A stretch of 33,839 nt of DNA from a virus: IMG/VR virus record IMGVR_UViG_3300008450_000213, positions 1-33,839 of that record, one strand, 5' to 3'. This document shows positions 1 through 8,954 of this stretch, piece by piece. Position numbers and translations under genes: made by a program. The notes beneath the pieces were generated by a model that worked only from the letters and a program-made list of their open reading frames with translations, was not told where the DNA came from and searched no databases. How positions within the stretch are numbered: position 1 is the stretch's first letter; every line of letters begins with the position of its first letter.

Positions 1-1
1 A

Positions 2-469
2 ATAGGATTTCCAGGCGATGGTAATGAAGTGTATCAAGTAGAAACATCGGATTGGCATCGAAAGAATCAAAACAAGATGTACAAACACAATGAAAACATT
101 CCATTCTCAATGGTACCAGATCTTTCTATTTGGTTGCTACAAGAATATGATGTTAAAATGTCTTGGAATGAATATCAAGCAATTAAGATACATGATGGTA
201 TGTATGATGATTCTAATAAACCATATTTTGTCGCTCGTTCAGCTCAAGCTAAATTAAAAACAAATCTTCCTATTTTATTGCATCATGCCGACCATATGGC
301 TGCTCAGATTGAATATGAACGATGGAGGAACCGCAACGCATCGACACCAAAGCCGGTTGCTGAAAAAAGCAAGGTAACTAAAAGTAACGGACTTAAAAAC
401 CTAGCAGAAAATAATCCAGATGTGGAAAAGACATTAACAGATATTTTTAGTGCATTTAACCAGGATTAA
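2..469 (+). CDS. HD-domain-like phosphohydrolase, C-terminal part (5' end outside window)
   Basis: The reading frame is open to the first base of the window, so this is the 3' part of a gene that starts upstream; the GTG at 29 is unlikely to be its real start. The visible residues include W-x-x-K/R followed by a tyrosine and asparagine, an IPFSM segment, a helix with SIWLLQEY, and AIKIHDGMY followed by NKPYF. This pattern resembles the C-terminal half of HD-superfamily hydrolases of phages and bacteria, which act on nucleotides or phosphoesters. The N-terminal HD metal ligands are outside the window, so activity cannot be judged. The last 40 residues are a polar, probably flexible tail. The next gene starts 2 bases after the stop. 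The family call is from pattern memory and is moderate. Confidence 0.55.
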   Translation: MGFPGDGNEVYQVETSDWHRKNQNKMYKHNENIPFSMVPDLSIWLLQEYDVKMSWNEYQAIKIHDGMYDDSNKPYFVARSAQAKLKTNLPILLHHADHMAAQIEYERWRNRNASTPKPVAEKSKVTKSNGLKNLAENNPDVEKTLTDIFSAFNQD

Positions 470-471
470 TT

Positions 472-771
472 ATGTTGATTACATTTATAATACTATTTGT
501 TATAGCATTAGGATCTGCAATATATATTGGATACCGGGCTTATTATCTAGCCGGTAAAATTGCCGATGCCTTAGAATACATTGAGGAATTAGAATTAACT
601 AATGAATATATGTATGGTAAAATTGTGCAATCACACGATATCATGCAGCAAATAGACCGATTAGGTTCGTTTGAAGCAGAAGATGAAGCTGGCACTACAT
701 TCCAATTATTAAATGAAGTTATAACTGAACTTAAAGAACAATTTGATGGCACGACGCAAGAAGAAAAGTAA
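472..771 (+). CDS. Small membrane-anchored protein, unknown function
   Basis: A 99-residue protein with an N-terminal hydrophobic segment (residues 2 to about 23, LITFIILFVIALG then Ala/Tyr-rich), followed by an acidic helical domain with heptad-like spacing (residues 28-95). It therefore looks like a single-pass inner-membrane protein with a cytoplasmic or periplasmic helical tail. The start follows the preceding stop by 2 bases, and its 3' end overlaps the sigma-like gene by 26 bases, suggesting translational coupling. I do not recognise a family and assign no function. Confidence 0.7.
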   Translation: MLITFIILFVIALGSAIYIGYRAYYLAGKIADALEYIEELELTNEYMYGKIVQSHDIMQQIDRLGSFEAEDEAGTTFQLLNEVITELKEQFDGTTQEEK

Positions 772-1444
772 TATTTATTTTACTAAGATAACAGATATTG
801 CAATATCAGCATATAATAAAGCAGATAAACCTGTAACCCGAGAAAAAATATATCGTAGATTTATCTATCCAGCTTTCATGAAGTTAGCAGAAAACTTAAT
901 TAATAAAGTAAAACCTACTTATATTGATTCAAGTTTTTCTGATTTACAAACCGATTTAGTTACATTTTTAACTGAACGTTTAAATAAATTCAATCCAAAT
1001 GCAGGTAAAGCATATTCATATTATACCAGAACTTCATTTAATTATTTAATTGCAGAAAATCAAAAAGCATATTCAAAACTTAAATCGGATATGCAAGAAA
1101 TTGATATAGATGAACAGCGAAATATCATAACAGAAATTCATAACGATGAAATGCGCGAAACACTACATTATTTTATGAATGGTTATGTAGAATATTGTTA
1201 TGATAACTTGAATTTTATATTTAATAATCCTGTAGATATTCATGTAGCTGATTCAGTATTACATATTTTCGAAACCAGAGAAAATATTGAAGATTTCAAT
1301 AAAAAAGCATTGTATATTTTTATACGAGAGCGTACGGGTTTAGAAACAACTAACATTACCAGAGTTATAAAAGTATTGAAACAAATATACGAAGAAAAAT
1401 TTTTAGCATATGAACGTAATAATTTCGTAAATCTCCCTTTTTAA
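746..1444 (+). CDS. gp55: Late-transcription sigma factor, T4 gp55-like
   Basis: A 232-residue basic protein. Residues about 44-125 have the layout of sigma region 2 as in T4 gp55: a helix (KLAENLINKV), an acidic/hydrophobic helix (FSDLQTDLVTFLTERL), an N-P/D loop (KFNPNAGKAYSYYT), then the aromatic helix RTSFNYLIAENQKAY. In T4, gp55 is a minimal sigma that directs host RNA polymerase to late promoters with the sliding clamp and gp33. The N-terminus is a basic cluster (ARRKKK). ATG at 746 is preferred over the in-frame TTG at 743. It overlaps the preceding gene by 26 bases. The nine late-promoter-like elements in this window fit this role. Similarity is judged by eye; another sigma-like protein is possible. 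Confidence 0.65.
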   Translation: MARRKKKSNIYFTKITDIAISAYNKADKPVTREKIYRRFIYPAFMKLAENLINKVKPTYIDSSFSDLQTDLVTFLTERLNKFNPNAGKAYSYYTRTSFNYLIAENQKAYSKLKSDMQEIDIDEQRNIITEIHNDEMRETLHYFMNGYVEYCYDNLNFIFNNPVDIHVADSVLHIFETRENIEDFNKKALYIFIRERTGLETTNITRVIKVLKQIYEEKFLAYERNNFVNLPF

Positions 1445-1458
1445 TATTTATTATTAAA
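1444..1458 (+). promoter_or_regulatory. Putative late promoter element (copy 1)
   Basis: ATATTTATTATTAAA fills the gap between the sigma gene stop and the ATG at 1470. It is the least regular copy of the nine-member ATATTTAT-n-TAAA family seen in this window. An AAAGG ribosome binding site follows at 1456-1460. Confidence 0.4.
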
Positions 1459-1469
1459 GGATTTACGTT

Positions 1470-1904
1470 ATGGACAAGAATGATGAATTATTTAAAGGTA
1501 CCACATTCGCGGACCTAATGTCCGATGTGTATCATAATTCTAAAAAAAAAGATAGGCAAATCAATCAATTGATTGCTCAGTTACAACCACTAATTCGCAA
1601 TGCATCAGATGCTACTATCATTGTACCTTTAATTAAAGAGTACTTAGATGTAGCTGTAAAGAATGATGATCATCTTGTTAAATTAACAGCAATCGTTCAG
1701 CGATATATTTCGACTAAACAGACAATATCTGGTGCTGATAGTTTATTATCAGAAGAAGAAAAAAATCAATTATTAAAAATTGCTGAAAAAACTTTATCTG
1801 ATGAATTAACAGATGAGATTGATAATATTACACATGAAGATGAACTATTAAAACAAAAAATAGCTATAGCAAAAAGCAAAGTGGAAAAGGGTACGAATGA
1901 ATAA
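1470..1904 (+). CDS. Unknown helical acidic protein
   Basis: A 144-residue, largely helical, charged protein with no membrane segment. The N-terminal third (LFKGTTFADLMSDVYHNSKK) and the middle (ATIIVPLIKEYLDVAVKND) look like packed amphipathic helices; the C-terminal part (residues about 92-144) is rich in Glu and Lys. It has its own AAAGG ribosome binding site and a putative late promoter, so it is probably expressed late. Its 3' end overlaps the next, baseplate-type gene by 8 bases, which ties it to the tail operon. I do not recognise the family; a baseplate assembly factor or a late-transcription co-factor would fit the position, but nothing in the sequence proves either. Confidence 0.75.
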   Translation: MDKNDELFKGTTFADLMSDVYHNSKKKDRQINQLIAQLQPLIRNASDATIIVPLIKEYLDVAVKNDDHLVKLTAIVQRYISTKQTISGADSLLSEEEKNQLLKIAEKTLSDELTDEIDNITHEDELLKQKIAIAKSKVEKGTNE

Positions 1905-2901
1905 CATTCAATTTCACATTGGAGAAGTAGTAGCAGAACCTAGGGTTAAAACATACGAATATTCTGACAAAAATAATTTTCAAATATTTGTAAAAACATA
2001 TACTGATTATTACAATCAAGAAGAAATACGAGCGATTCCTCTTAATTCTAATATAAAACAAATACCTAGAGTAGGGGAACATGTTTTATTAGTTAGTGGA
2101 TTAGATGTAGAAAATGATTCACAAACCATGTATACGAAATGGTATTATGTTTCTACATTCTCGGTATTATCAGATGTTAATAGTGACTTTTTACAGGGAG
2201 TAGCAAAATATACAAATACATATACGCCGCCATCATCATTTATAGAACGAGAAGTTTCTTTTTTACAGCCATATGAAGGCGATAGTATTTTTGAAGGTCG
2301 TTTTGGAAATACTATTAGATTAGGTAGTACAATTGTAGGCGGCCAATATCAAAATCCTACATCCTGGAAAGGATTGAATTCAGGTGATCCGATAATAGTT
2401 ATATCAAACGGAGCTCCATATAAAAAAAATTCATATATTGTAGAAAATCCAGAAACAGACCAATCATCTTTATATTTAACTAGCACACAGAATATACCTA
2501 GTTTACTATTAGGAGATAAAAATTCTAGAAATCCATTAAACTGTTTTTTACCTAATGAATCTAAATTTTCAAAATCACAGTTTATCGGAGTTGCAGACCG
2601 TATTATATTAAAAGCAAAAACTGACGTTGCAGTAATTGATTCTCCTACGGCAATTATTTTGAATACCACTGGCGATGTTAGAATTGGATCTGATGAAGCA
2701 GATCAATCCATGGTGCATGGCGATGTTTTACTTAATATTATACAATTATTAATTACGCAAATGTTATCTGGAGTACAGATTGGCGATACATATGCCCCAT
2801 CTGGGGGGTATGCTAATAGCGGTACATATGCACAACAAGCACAAACGCTACTTAAAGATTTACTAAGTTCTACATATTTTATTAAGAAAAATACATATTA
2901 A
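1897..2901 (+). CDS. Baseplate hub/spike protein, gp5-like OB-fold, no lysozyme domain
   Basis: A 334-residue protein. The N-terminal half reads as a beta-rich OB-fold-type domain (residues about 5-110). It is followed by FEGRFGNTIRLGST (about residues 133-146), a motif of phage baseplate spike/hub proteins. Near residues 230-265 the run ADRIILKAKTDVAVIDSPTA, then TTGDVRIGS, has the alternating pattern of a spike beta-structure. The T4 gp5 lysozyme domain is absent. It probably caps the tail tube and contributes to membrane piercing. It overlaps the previous gene by 8 bases; the next gene follows after 8 bases with an AAGGAAAG ribosome binding site. The C-terminal tail is Gly/Ser/Tyr-rich then helical. 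Confidence 0.65.
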   Translation: MNNIQFHIGEVVAEPRVKTYEYSDKNNFQIFVKTYTDYYNQEEIRAIPLNSNIKQIPRVGEHVLLVSGLDVENDSQTMYTKWYYVSTFSVLSDVNSDFLQGVAKYTNTYTPPSSFIEREVSFLQPYEGDSIFEGRFGNTIRLGSTIVGGQYQNPTSWKGLNSGDPIIVISNGAPYKKNSYIVENPETDQSSLYLTSTQNIPSLLLGDKNSRNPLNCFLPNESKFSKSQFIGVADRIILKAKTDVAVIDSPTAIILNTTGDVRIGSDEADQSMVHGDVLLNIIQLLITQMLSGVQIGDTYAPSGGYANSGTYAQQAQTLLKDLLSSTYFIKKNTY

Positions 2902-2909
2902 GGAAAGTT

Positions 2910-3752
2910 ATGGCATCTATAGTACCACCATTAGATTTTATACCAAAATTACCAGGTATTGGCGCTGAATTAGTTGGTGAACAATTAAATAAACAGCTAG
3001 ATCAGTTTACGCAAATAGCATCACAAACTATACAAGATTCAGTAAAATTACCAATCGATTGTAAATGTGATGATCCTCGTATTAAAAAAATAAAAGAACA
3101 ATTAGCAGAGGTACAAAAACAAATAACAACCATACAAGAAAATATTCCAAAAATACAACAAACAATTAATCAAGTTAAACAAGTTGTTAATACGGCACAA
3201 AGTATAAAAGCAACAATAGCAGCTGCTCAATTATCAAATCCAGTTACTGCTCCGTTATTTATAGCACAACAGTTAACTGCAATACAAGATGCTACTATAG
3301 TTAATGCAATCAATTCGTTATCACAATTTTCTACGTTGCCTACTCAACTTACAGGTCGTTTACAAACATTAGTTCCACCGCTTATATCGGCATTAACAAA
3401 AGTCGATAATGCATGTAGCGGTACCGGAGATACTACTTCATTAATAATTCCAGAATCATTGACTGATTTGAATTTAGATAATTATAATGATTTAGCTTCA
3501 AGTGAATTCTACAATGAATTAAATGTATCTGATGCAGATTTACGAGATCGATCCAACCAAATTGAATCGTTAATATCGAGACAACAAAATTTGTTAGAAT
3601 CATTGCAAGAAGCTCCTAGTCAAGTTTATCAGGATCAAGGACTACCAGATTCTGAATTAGGAAAAACTGGAGATTATTATATAGATTTAACTACGAGTCA
3701 AATTTATGGACCTAAACTAACAGCAACAGATTGGGGACAGCCCATAAATTAA
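2910..3752 (+). CDS. Coiled-coil virion structural protein
   Basis: A 280-residue protein with a hydrophobic, Gly/Pro-containing N-terminus, a CKCDD motif near residue 51, and a long heptad-rich coiled coil (about residues 55-110; EQLAEVQKQITTIQENIPKI). A second helical stretch follows, then an acidic region. The last 40 residues (GKTGDYYIDLTTSQIYGPKL and WGQPIN) match the short domain often found in phage tail and collagen-like fibre proteins, with the pattern GDYYID-T-IYGPK-WG. It lies between the gp5-like spike and gp25, so a tail-tip or baseplate component is likely. The exact role is unknown. Confidence 0.65.
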   Translation: MASIVPPLDFIPKLPGIGAELVGEQLNKQLDQFTQIASQTIQDSVKLPIDCKCDDPRIKKIKEQLAEVQKQITTIQENIPKIQQTINQVKQVVNTAQSIKATIAAAQLSNPVTAPLFIAQQLTAIQDATIVNAINSLSQFSTLPTQLTGRLQTLVPPLISALTKVDNACSGTGDTTSLIIPESLTDLNLDNYNDLASSEFYNELNVSDADLRDRSNQIESLISRQQNLLESLQEAPSQVYQDQGLPDSELGKTGDYYIDLTTSQIYGPKLTATDWGQPIN

Positions 3753-3760
3753 TATTTACA

Positions 3761-3774
3761 ATATTTATATAAAA
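3761..3774 (+). promoter_or_regulatory. Putative late promoter element (copy 2)
   Basis: ATATTTATATAAAA in the 30-base gap before the ATG at 3783, 8 bases from the end of the element to the start codon. It is identical to the copies at 12549, 16722, 23842 and 26575. Confidence 0.6.
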
Positions 3775-3782
3775 AGTATAAT

Positions 3783-4280
3783 ATGGATTCAAAAACGTTG
3801 ATAAAAGCACTTAAATTAGCAGTGCGAGATGTTATTAAAGAAGAATTAACTGATATTCTTCGCGAAGGGTTACAATCTACAATAACGGAAATGAAACAAC
3901 CTAAAACGACATTACCAAAACAAAAAATTAATACTTCGACTACAGCAAAAAGACCGGTAAAATTCGAAGAAAACCGATGGGCATCTATACTAAATGAAAC
4001 AGATCCGTTATCTGAACAAGCGCCATTAGCAATGAATAGTTTTAAAGATATGATGCACGAAGGAATGGAAGAAATTCGAATGTCTTCTAAAGATGCACAA
4101 GGATTTAGTTCAATGCGGCAGAATATGAAATCTGCAATGGGTTTAGCACCAGAAGTACCACAAGTAATGGAAGATCCGGAAACTGGTAAAACATATGAAG
4201 TAGCCCCAGAAGTGCAACAAGCATTAACTAGAGATTATTCGTCGTTAATGAAGGCAATAAATAAAAAGAAAGGTAATTAA
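3783..4280 (+). CDS. Unknown protein between spike and gp25 genes
   Basis: A 165-residue protein with an N-terminal amphipathic helix (LIKALKLAVRDVIKEELTDI), a Thr/Lys-rich linker (about residues 38-62), a Met-rich central part (MMHEGMEEIRMSS; MRQNMKSAMGLAPE) and the segment EDPETGKTYEV. It has no membrane segment and no catalytic motif I recognise. Its stop overlaps the gp25 start by one base, and it follows a putative late promoter, so it begins the gp25-gp6 transcription unit. A minor baseplate or chaperone role is plausible from position only. Confidence 0.7.
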   Translation: MDSKTLIKALKLAVRDVIKEELTDILREGLQSTITEMKQPKTTLPKQKINTSTTAKRPVKFEENRWASILNETDPLSEQAPLAMNSFKDMMHEGMEEIRMSSKDAQGFSSMRQNMKSAMGLAPEVPQVMEDPETGKTYEVAPEVQQALTRDYSSLMKAINKKKGN

Positions 4281-4753
4281 TGCCATATCAGGTAGCAAAT
4301 ATAAATCAAACTAGTAATCCAAACACGGCATTAGGAATCACATTACCTTTTAATGGCGCTAATGGGTTGTTTTCGTCTACCTACACAACACAACAACAAG
4401 CAATTAGCAATTTAAAAAATTTATTGTTAACTGTTAAAGGCGAACGTGTACAACATCCTAAATTTGGTACAGATTTAGTTAGATTGTTATTTGAGCCTAA
4501 TACCGATGTTATAAAACAAAATGTAAATGAAGTTATAACAGAACCAGTTAGTCGGTGGTTACCATACATTAATATAATTGAAATTAAAACTATAACCGCT
4601 GAAGAAGATCCAAATTTGGATCATAATATTTCTATATCAATTACATTTAATCTCGTTGACAATTTATTAAAAGAAGATGATTTAACTACGATAACGTTAA
4701 ATGCATCTAATAATCAAATAACGATATCGGATTCTGCTACAAATGGAAACTAA
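4280..4753 (+). CDS. gp25: Baseplate wedge protein, gp25-like
   Basis: A 157-residue protein with the diagnostic gp25/W segment: a helix (QQQAISNLKNLLLTVKGERV), then HPKFGTDLVRLLFEPN, then VITEPVSRWLPYI-NI. In contractile phages gp25 belongs to the inner baseplate wedge core, holds gp6 and nucleates sheath assembly. T4 gp25 is 132 residues; the extra length here is a polar N-terminal extension and a C-terminal Thr/Asn-rich strand. The ATG shares its first base with the preceding stop, and the gene overlaps the gp6-like gene by 11 bases, the classical gp25-gp6 arrangement. Confidence 0.92.
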   Translation: MPYQVANINQTSNPNTALGITLPFNGANGLFSSTYTTQQQAISNLKNLLLTVKGERVQHPKFGTDLVRLLFEPNTDVIKQNVNEVITEPVSRWLPYINIIEIKTITAEEDPNLDHNISISITFNLVDNLLKEDDLTTITLNASNNQITISDSATNGN

Positions 4754-6623
4754 AAAAGATATATCATATTTAGGTAAAGATTTTAATCAATTTCGAAAGA
4801 ATCTGATTGACTTTACTAAACAATATTTTCCACAAACATATACTGATTTTAATGAATCATCGCCTGGTATGATTTTCTTAGAATTAGCTTCATATGTGGG
4901 AGATGTATTATCATATTATGCTGATAATAATTTAAGAGAATCATTTTTAGAGCAAGCATCGGAAAGAACTAATATATATGATTTAGCAAAATCTTTAGGA
5001 TATGTTCCTAATAATGTTGTTCCTGCATATGTTACTTTAGATATTTTTCAATTGCTCCCAGCAACAGGGACTGGAGTTAACGTACAACCAGACTATAGTT
5101 ATGCACTGTCAATCAAACCAGGAATGCGTATTAAACAAAACAATGGTTCTGCGATATTCCGTACATTAGACAGTGTAGATTTTGAATTTTCATCATCATA
5201 TGATACAACTGAAGTTACTGTGTATGAAAGTGATGAAGTAACAAAATTACCTACATATTATTTATTAAAAAAACAAGTACGTGCTGTATCTGGCGATGTA
5301 AAAGTTGGTTCATTTGATTTTACAACTCCAATTGCATATGATAAAATTATACTTCCAGAAAGTAATATTATTGAAGTATTATCCGTTGTAGAGTCAGATG
5401 GGGATAACTGGTATCAAGTTCCATATTTAGCACAAGATACAATATTTGAAGACGTACCTAATTTAGCAGAAAATGACCCGGATTTATCTGTATATCGGTC
5501 ATCAGTTCCTAGTTTATTAAAACTTAGAAAAACAGCTAAACGATTTATTACTAGATTACGTAGTGATAATCGTTTGGAAATACAATTTGGCGCCGGGATA
5601 TCGGATAATAACGATGAAGAAATAATACCTAATCCTACAAATGTAGGAAATGGATTAAGTTCATTTAGAAGATCTGTTGATATTGATATAGATCCATCGA
5701 ACTTTTTATATACTAGAACATATGGACAATCTCCATCTAATACGACATTAACAGTTACATATACTATAGGAAATGGTATTATAGACAACGTGCCAGCAAA
5801 TACGTTAACAGATATTAGTTTTTTAGAATATAATGATGATGTCAATGCTACTACAAATGCCGGATTAGTTAATTTTGTTAAATCTACAGTTGCAGTAAAT
5901 AATCCTAGTCCAGCCGCCGGAGCTAAAACAGCAGATACAATACAAGATATAAAAAACAATGCTTTAGCTAATTTTGCTACTCAAAACCGTTTAGTAACAA
6001 GAGAAGATTATATTATACGTGCATATTCATTGCCAGCAAAGTATGGAAGTGTATCAAAAGCATATATTGTTCCAGATGATCAAATATCACAACAAGATTA
6101 CGAAGAATCTAGAATACCTAATCCATTAGCAATGAACATGTATGTGTTAGGATTTAATGATTCTAAACAACTAGTAGCATTAAATCAGGCTATAAAAGAA
6201 AACTTAAAAACATATTTAGGATATTATAGAATTTTAACAGATGCTGTTAATATTAAAGATGCTTTTATTATTAATATAGGAGTTGATTTTGAAATTTCAG
6301 TGTTACCTAATTATAATAGTAATGAAGTTTTATTAAATTGTATTAATGTATTAAAATCATTTTTCGATGTCGACAGATGGCAAATTAATCAACCTATAAT
6401 AAAATCTGATATTACTACTACAATATCTAATGTAAAAGGCGTACAATCTGTTATCGGAATAACTTTAAAAAATTTATATGATACAGATTTTGGATATTCT
6501 GGTAACATATATGATTTAACTACGGCAACAAAAAATGGAGTAATTTATCCATCTTTAGATCCAAGCATATTTGAAATTAAATTTCCGACTCGCGATATAA
6601 AAGGCCGAGTAGTAAATTATTAA
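4743..6623 (+). CDS. gp6: Baseplate wedge protein, gp6-like (baseplate J family)
   Basis: A 626-residue protein, close to T4 gp6 in length (about 660). The N-terminus (YLGKDFNQFRKNLIDFTKQY, then NESSPGMIFLELASYVGDVL, YYADNNLRESFL, DLAKSLGYVPN) is typical of the gp6/baseplate J family. The central beta-rich part carries the IQFGAGI-type strand expected of these proteins. The C-terminal third includes NRLVTREDYIIRAYSLPAKY and strands that would form the gp6 dimer platform. It forms the inner ring linking wedges. The start overlaps gp25; the next gene follows after 9 bases with an AAAGG ribosome binding site. Confidence 0.92.
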   Translation: METKKDISYLGKDFNQFRKNLIDFTKQYFPQTYTDFNESSPGMIFLELASYVGDVLSYYADNNLRESFLEQASERTNIYDLAKSLGYVPNNVVPAYVTLDIFQLLPATGTGVNVQPDYSYALSIKPGMRIKQNNGSAIFRTLDSVDFEFSSSYDTTEVTVYESDEVTKLPTYYLLKKQVRAVSGDVKVGSFDFTTPIAYDKIILPESNIIEVLSVVESDGDNWYQVPYLAQDTIFEDVPNLAENDPDLSVYRSSVPSLLKLRKTAKRFITRLRSDNRLEIQFGAGISDNNDEEIIPNPTNVGNGLSSFRRSVDIDIDPSNFLYTRTYGQSPSNTTLTVTYTIGNGIIDNVPANTLTDISFLEYNDDVNATTNAGLVNFVKSTVAVNNPSPAAGAKTADTIQDIKNNALANFATQNRLVTREDYIIRAYSLPAKYGSVSKAYIVPDDQISQQDYEESRIPNPLAMNMYVLGFNDSKQLVALNQAIKENLKTYLGYYRILTDAVNIKDAFIINIGVDFEISVLPNYNSNEVLLNCINVLKSFFDVDRWQINQPIIKSDITTTISNVKGVQSVIGITLKNLYDTDFGYSGNIYDLTTATKNGVIYPSLDPSIFEIKFPTRDIKGRVVNY

Positions 6624-6632
6624 AGGTAATCA

Positions 6633-7751
6633 ATGTTTAGAATATTTTATGCCGAAAAAGATGCAACATTATACGAAGCATATCCTGATTATAATACCGG
6701 ATTAGATGAAGTATTAGAAATAGGAAAACGTTTAGGAACAGACGGAGCTACGTTATTAAAGTCTAGGGCTGTTATACAATTTGATATGACAGAGATTTCT
6801 GCATCTCTTTCAAAGTATAGTAAAACGGTTAATGACTGTAAATTCATAATGCAGTTATATACATCTCATGCAAAAAATTTACCATCCGACTATGCGATAT
6901 ATGCAAAATTAGTAGGTGAAAATTGGATAAATGGTACTGGGTATCTATCTAGTTTAACAACAGATGGAGTTGCCTGGAGTGGTTCGCAATCTGGATCTGC
7001 TTGGATATCATCAAGTCAGCAAATACAAGTAGGAAGTAGTACATTATATATTTCTGGAAGTGGTGCTGGAGGATCGTGGTTATATCAGTCAGCATCTGCA
7101 GGAAGTACTGCTGGATTAATATCATCTGAATCATTTTCGTATCGGGTTACTGATATTAATATGAATGTTACAGATGCAATTAAAATTTGGTTAAGTGGTA
7201 GTGGCGGTGCTTCAATTCCAAATTATGGATTTTTATTACAATTTGCAGATTCTGATGAAGCAAATACTTCTAAAGCTGGGTATGTAAGATATTTTAGTAG
7301 AGATACTCATACTATATATGTTCCTAAAATTATAATGTACTGGGATAACAGTGCATTTACAACAGGATCGTTAACAGCCGCTGATACTGAATCATATACA
7401 ATATATACACAAGTAAAACCTGAATATAAAGATACTGAGGTTGCTAAAATTAGAATTTATGCTCGAGATAAATATCCTAGAAAATCGCCGACAAATTTAT
7501 TTCCAATTGAAACAGTAAAATATTTACCAACTACTTCTTATTATGCTGTATTCGATGCACATACAGATGAAGCCATAATTCCGTACGATAATATTTATAA
7601 CAAAGTTAGTTGTGATAGTACTAGCAATTATATTTACATCGACATGAATAGTTTTATGCCAGAACGTTATTATCGTTTAGAATTTAAAATTGTAGATGGA
7701 ATTACGGAACAGTACATCGATAACGACATTTATTTTAAAGTAGTTAGATAA
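6633..7751 (+). CDS. Tail/baseplate protein with DNRLRE-like N-terminal domain
   Basis: A 372-residue beta-rich protein. The N-terminal 200 residues match the DNRLRE pattern by eye: D-A-T-L-Y-E with a proline and N-x-G (DYNTGLDEVLEIG), then RAVIQFDMTEI and later TDAIKIWLSG and YGFLLQF, followed by a charged strand. Such domains are known from secreted and surface proteins with carbohydrate- or cell-surface-binding roles. The middle is Ser/Gly-rich (SGSGAGGSW). The C-terminal 120 residues form a second beta domain. It sits directly after gp6, where T4 has gp7, but I see no gp7 likeness. A peripheral baseplate protein is likely. Its stop overlaps the next start. Confidence 0.65.
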   Translation: MFRIFYAEKDATLYEAYPDYNTGLDEVLEIGKRLGTDGATLLKSRAVIQFDMTEISASLSKYSKTVNDCKFIMQLYTSHAKNLPSDYAIYAKLVGENWINGTGYLSSLTTDGVAWSGSQSGSAWISSSQQIQVGSSTLYISGSGAGGSWLYQSASAGSTAGLISSESFSYRVTDINMNVTDAIKIWLSGSGGASIPNYGFLLQFADSDEANTSKAGYVRYFSRDTHTIYVPKIIMYWDNSAFTTGSLTAADTESYTIYTQVKPEYKDTEVAKIRIYARDKYPRKSPTNLFPIETVKYLPTTSYYAVFDAHTDEAIIPYDNIYNKVSCDSTSNYIYIDMNSFMPERYYRLEFKIVDGITEQYIDNDIYFKVVR

Positions 7752-8953
7752 TGGCAAATCGAATATCTATAAATAATGAAAATATACCAGTAACAACGGA
7801 TACTAATAGTATATCTCGTACTTTTATACCTACGAGATTAGATCCAGTTGAACAACAAATACAATCAAAATATAGATCTGAAGGATTAACTTATATATCT
7901 AATAACAATGATATCGTTCCTAGAGATACTGCTGGAAATATATCATTAACTGAAAATTCAGAAACAAATCCGTTATTAATAATTGACCCAGTAACTGAAA
8001 AAATTACTACAACTTCCATGTTACGGGTATTAAATACTAGATTTCAATATTATAAATTCCCGGTACAAGTATTAGCATCCGGAAGTTTAGACTTAAATGT
8101 AGATCTAAATCTAAATCAAGATCCTATATATGCTCGATATAAACCTAGTGAAAATCGAGAAATTTCTTCTGTTGGAATTGCATCCGGAATACTAATAGAT
8201 GAAATTGTAGAGGGATTATCACAGCAACAATCTAATGCTTATTACATATCTAAAGATTTAAAAAATTCTGGGGCATCCTTACGATTCAGAGTTAAATTAC
8301 AACATCGTTACGATGGCGAAGGATTAGGGTCTGCATATTTTTATATTTCAAGAACTGGTCCAGAAAAAGATTTAAACCGAGAGTATTTAGGTCCATTTGC
8401 ATCATCAATTGAAATTAATCCATATGAAGAATCATTAATTGGTACGCCAACGGATCCGGGTTTAATTAATACTATTATTGCAAATATATCATCTTGGATA
8501 TCGTTAACTATTAACACCGCAGCAGAATTTTCTGATACTGAAACTATTAACTGGTTTAACTATGTACAATCATTAGTTCCGCCACTAGACCAAACACAGA
8601 TAGGAACTAGAATTCCAGTACAACTTCGGTCTGCATTAAACAGTATAAACAGTGATTATGTATTTACGCAATTAGAAAAAAATCAAATTGATTCTTTATT
8701 ATCATTTTATGATGCAACAGTTCGACAGTCTGATGCTATAGGTATTGGATTTGGATTAATAAACCAATATGAAATACAAAATACATATATCGATGTTATT
8801 ATTCCAAACTCGGAATTTGAATATGGAGATTTATTTGGTATAAATGCAGTAGCAGGACAAACAGGTCATACAATTAACGCAGAACAAACATATTGGGTAA
8901 TTACTGATTCAGGTAAAGCTGTAGATTTATGGAATCAACCAATAACGGCATAG
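7751..8953 (+). CDS. Baseplate-region structural protein, unknown family
   Basis: A 400-residue protein with a polar N-terminus (about 80 residues rich in Asn/Thr/Ser), a beta-rich middle (FQYYKFPVQVLASGSLDLNV; ASLRFRVKLQHRYDG; GSAYFYISRTGP) and a helical region (about residues 240-330). The C-terminal domain contains YIDVIIPNSEFEYGDLFGI and INAEQTYWVITDSG. It lies between the gp6 group and the 1191-residue tail protein with overlapping or 1-base junctions, so it should be produced stoichiometrically with them. A gp8-like or other wedge role is conceivable from order alone; I see no motif that decides it. Confidence 0.65.
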   Translation: MANRISINNENIPVTTDTNSISRTFIPTRLDPVEQQIQSKYRSEGLTYISNNNDIVPRDTAGNISLTENSETNPLLIIDPVTEKITTTSMLRVLNTRFQYYKFPVQVLASGSLDLNVDLNLNQDPIYARYKPSENREISSVGIASGILIDEIVEGLSQQQSNAYYISKDLKNSGASLRFRVKLQHRYDGEGLGSAYFYISRTGPEKDLNREYLGPFASSIEINPYEESLIGTPTDPGLINTIIANISSWISLTINTAAEFSDTETINWFNYVQSLVPPLDQTQIGTRIPVQLRSALNSINSDYVFTQLEKNQIDSLLSFYDATVRQSDAIGIGFGLINQYEIQNTYIDVIIPNSEFEYGDLFGINAVAGQTGHTINAEQTYWVITDSGKAVDLWNQPITA

Positions 8954-8954
8954 T

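Noticed and set aside
769-785. ATATTTATTTTA resembling the late element
   Set aside because: It lies within the sigma-like coding region (codons for N-I-Y-F), no start codon follows at the usual distance, and the TAAA half is absent.
5414-5959. 181-codon open frame on the - strand inside the gp6-like gene
   Set aside because: It is antisense to a well-supported gp6-like gene, and its translation is hydrophobic/serine-rich without recognisable motifs; long shadow frames are expected from this codon usage.
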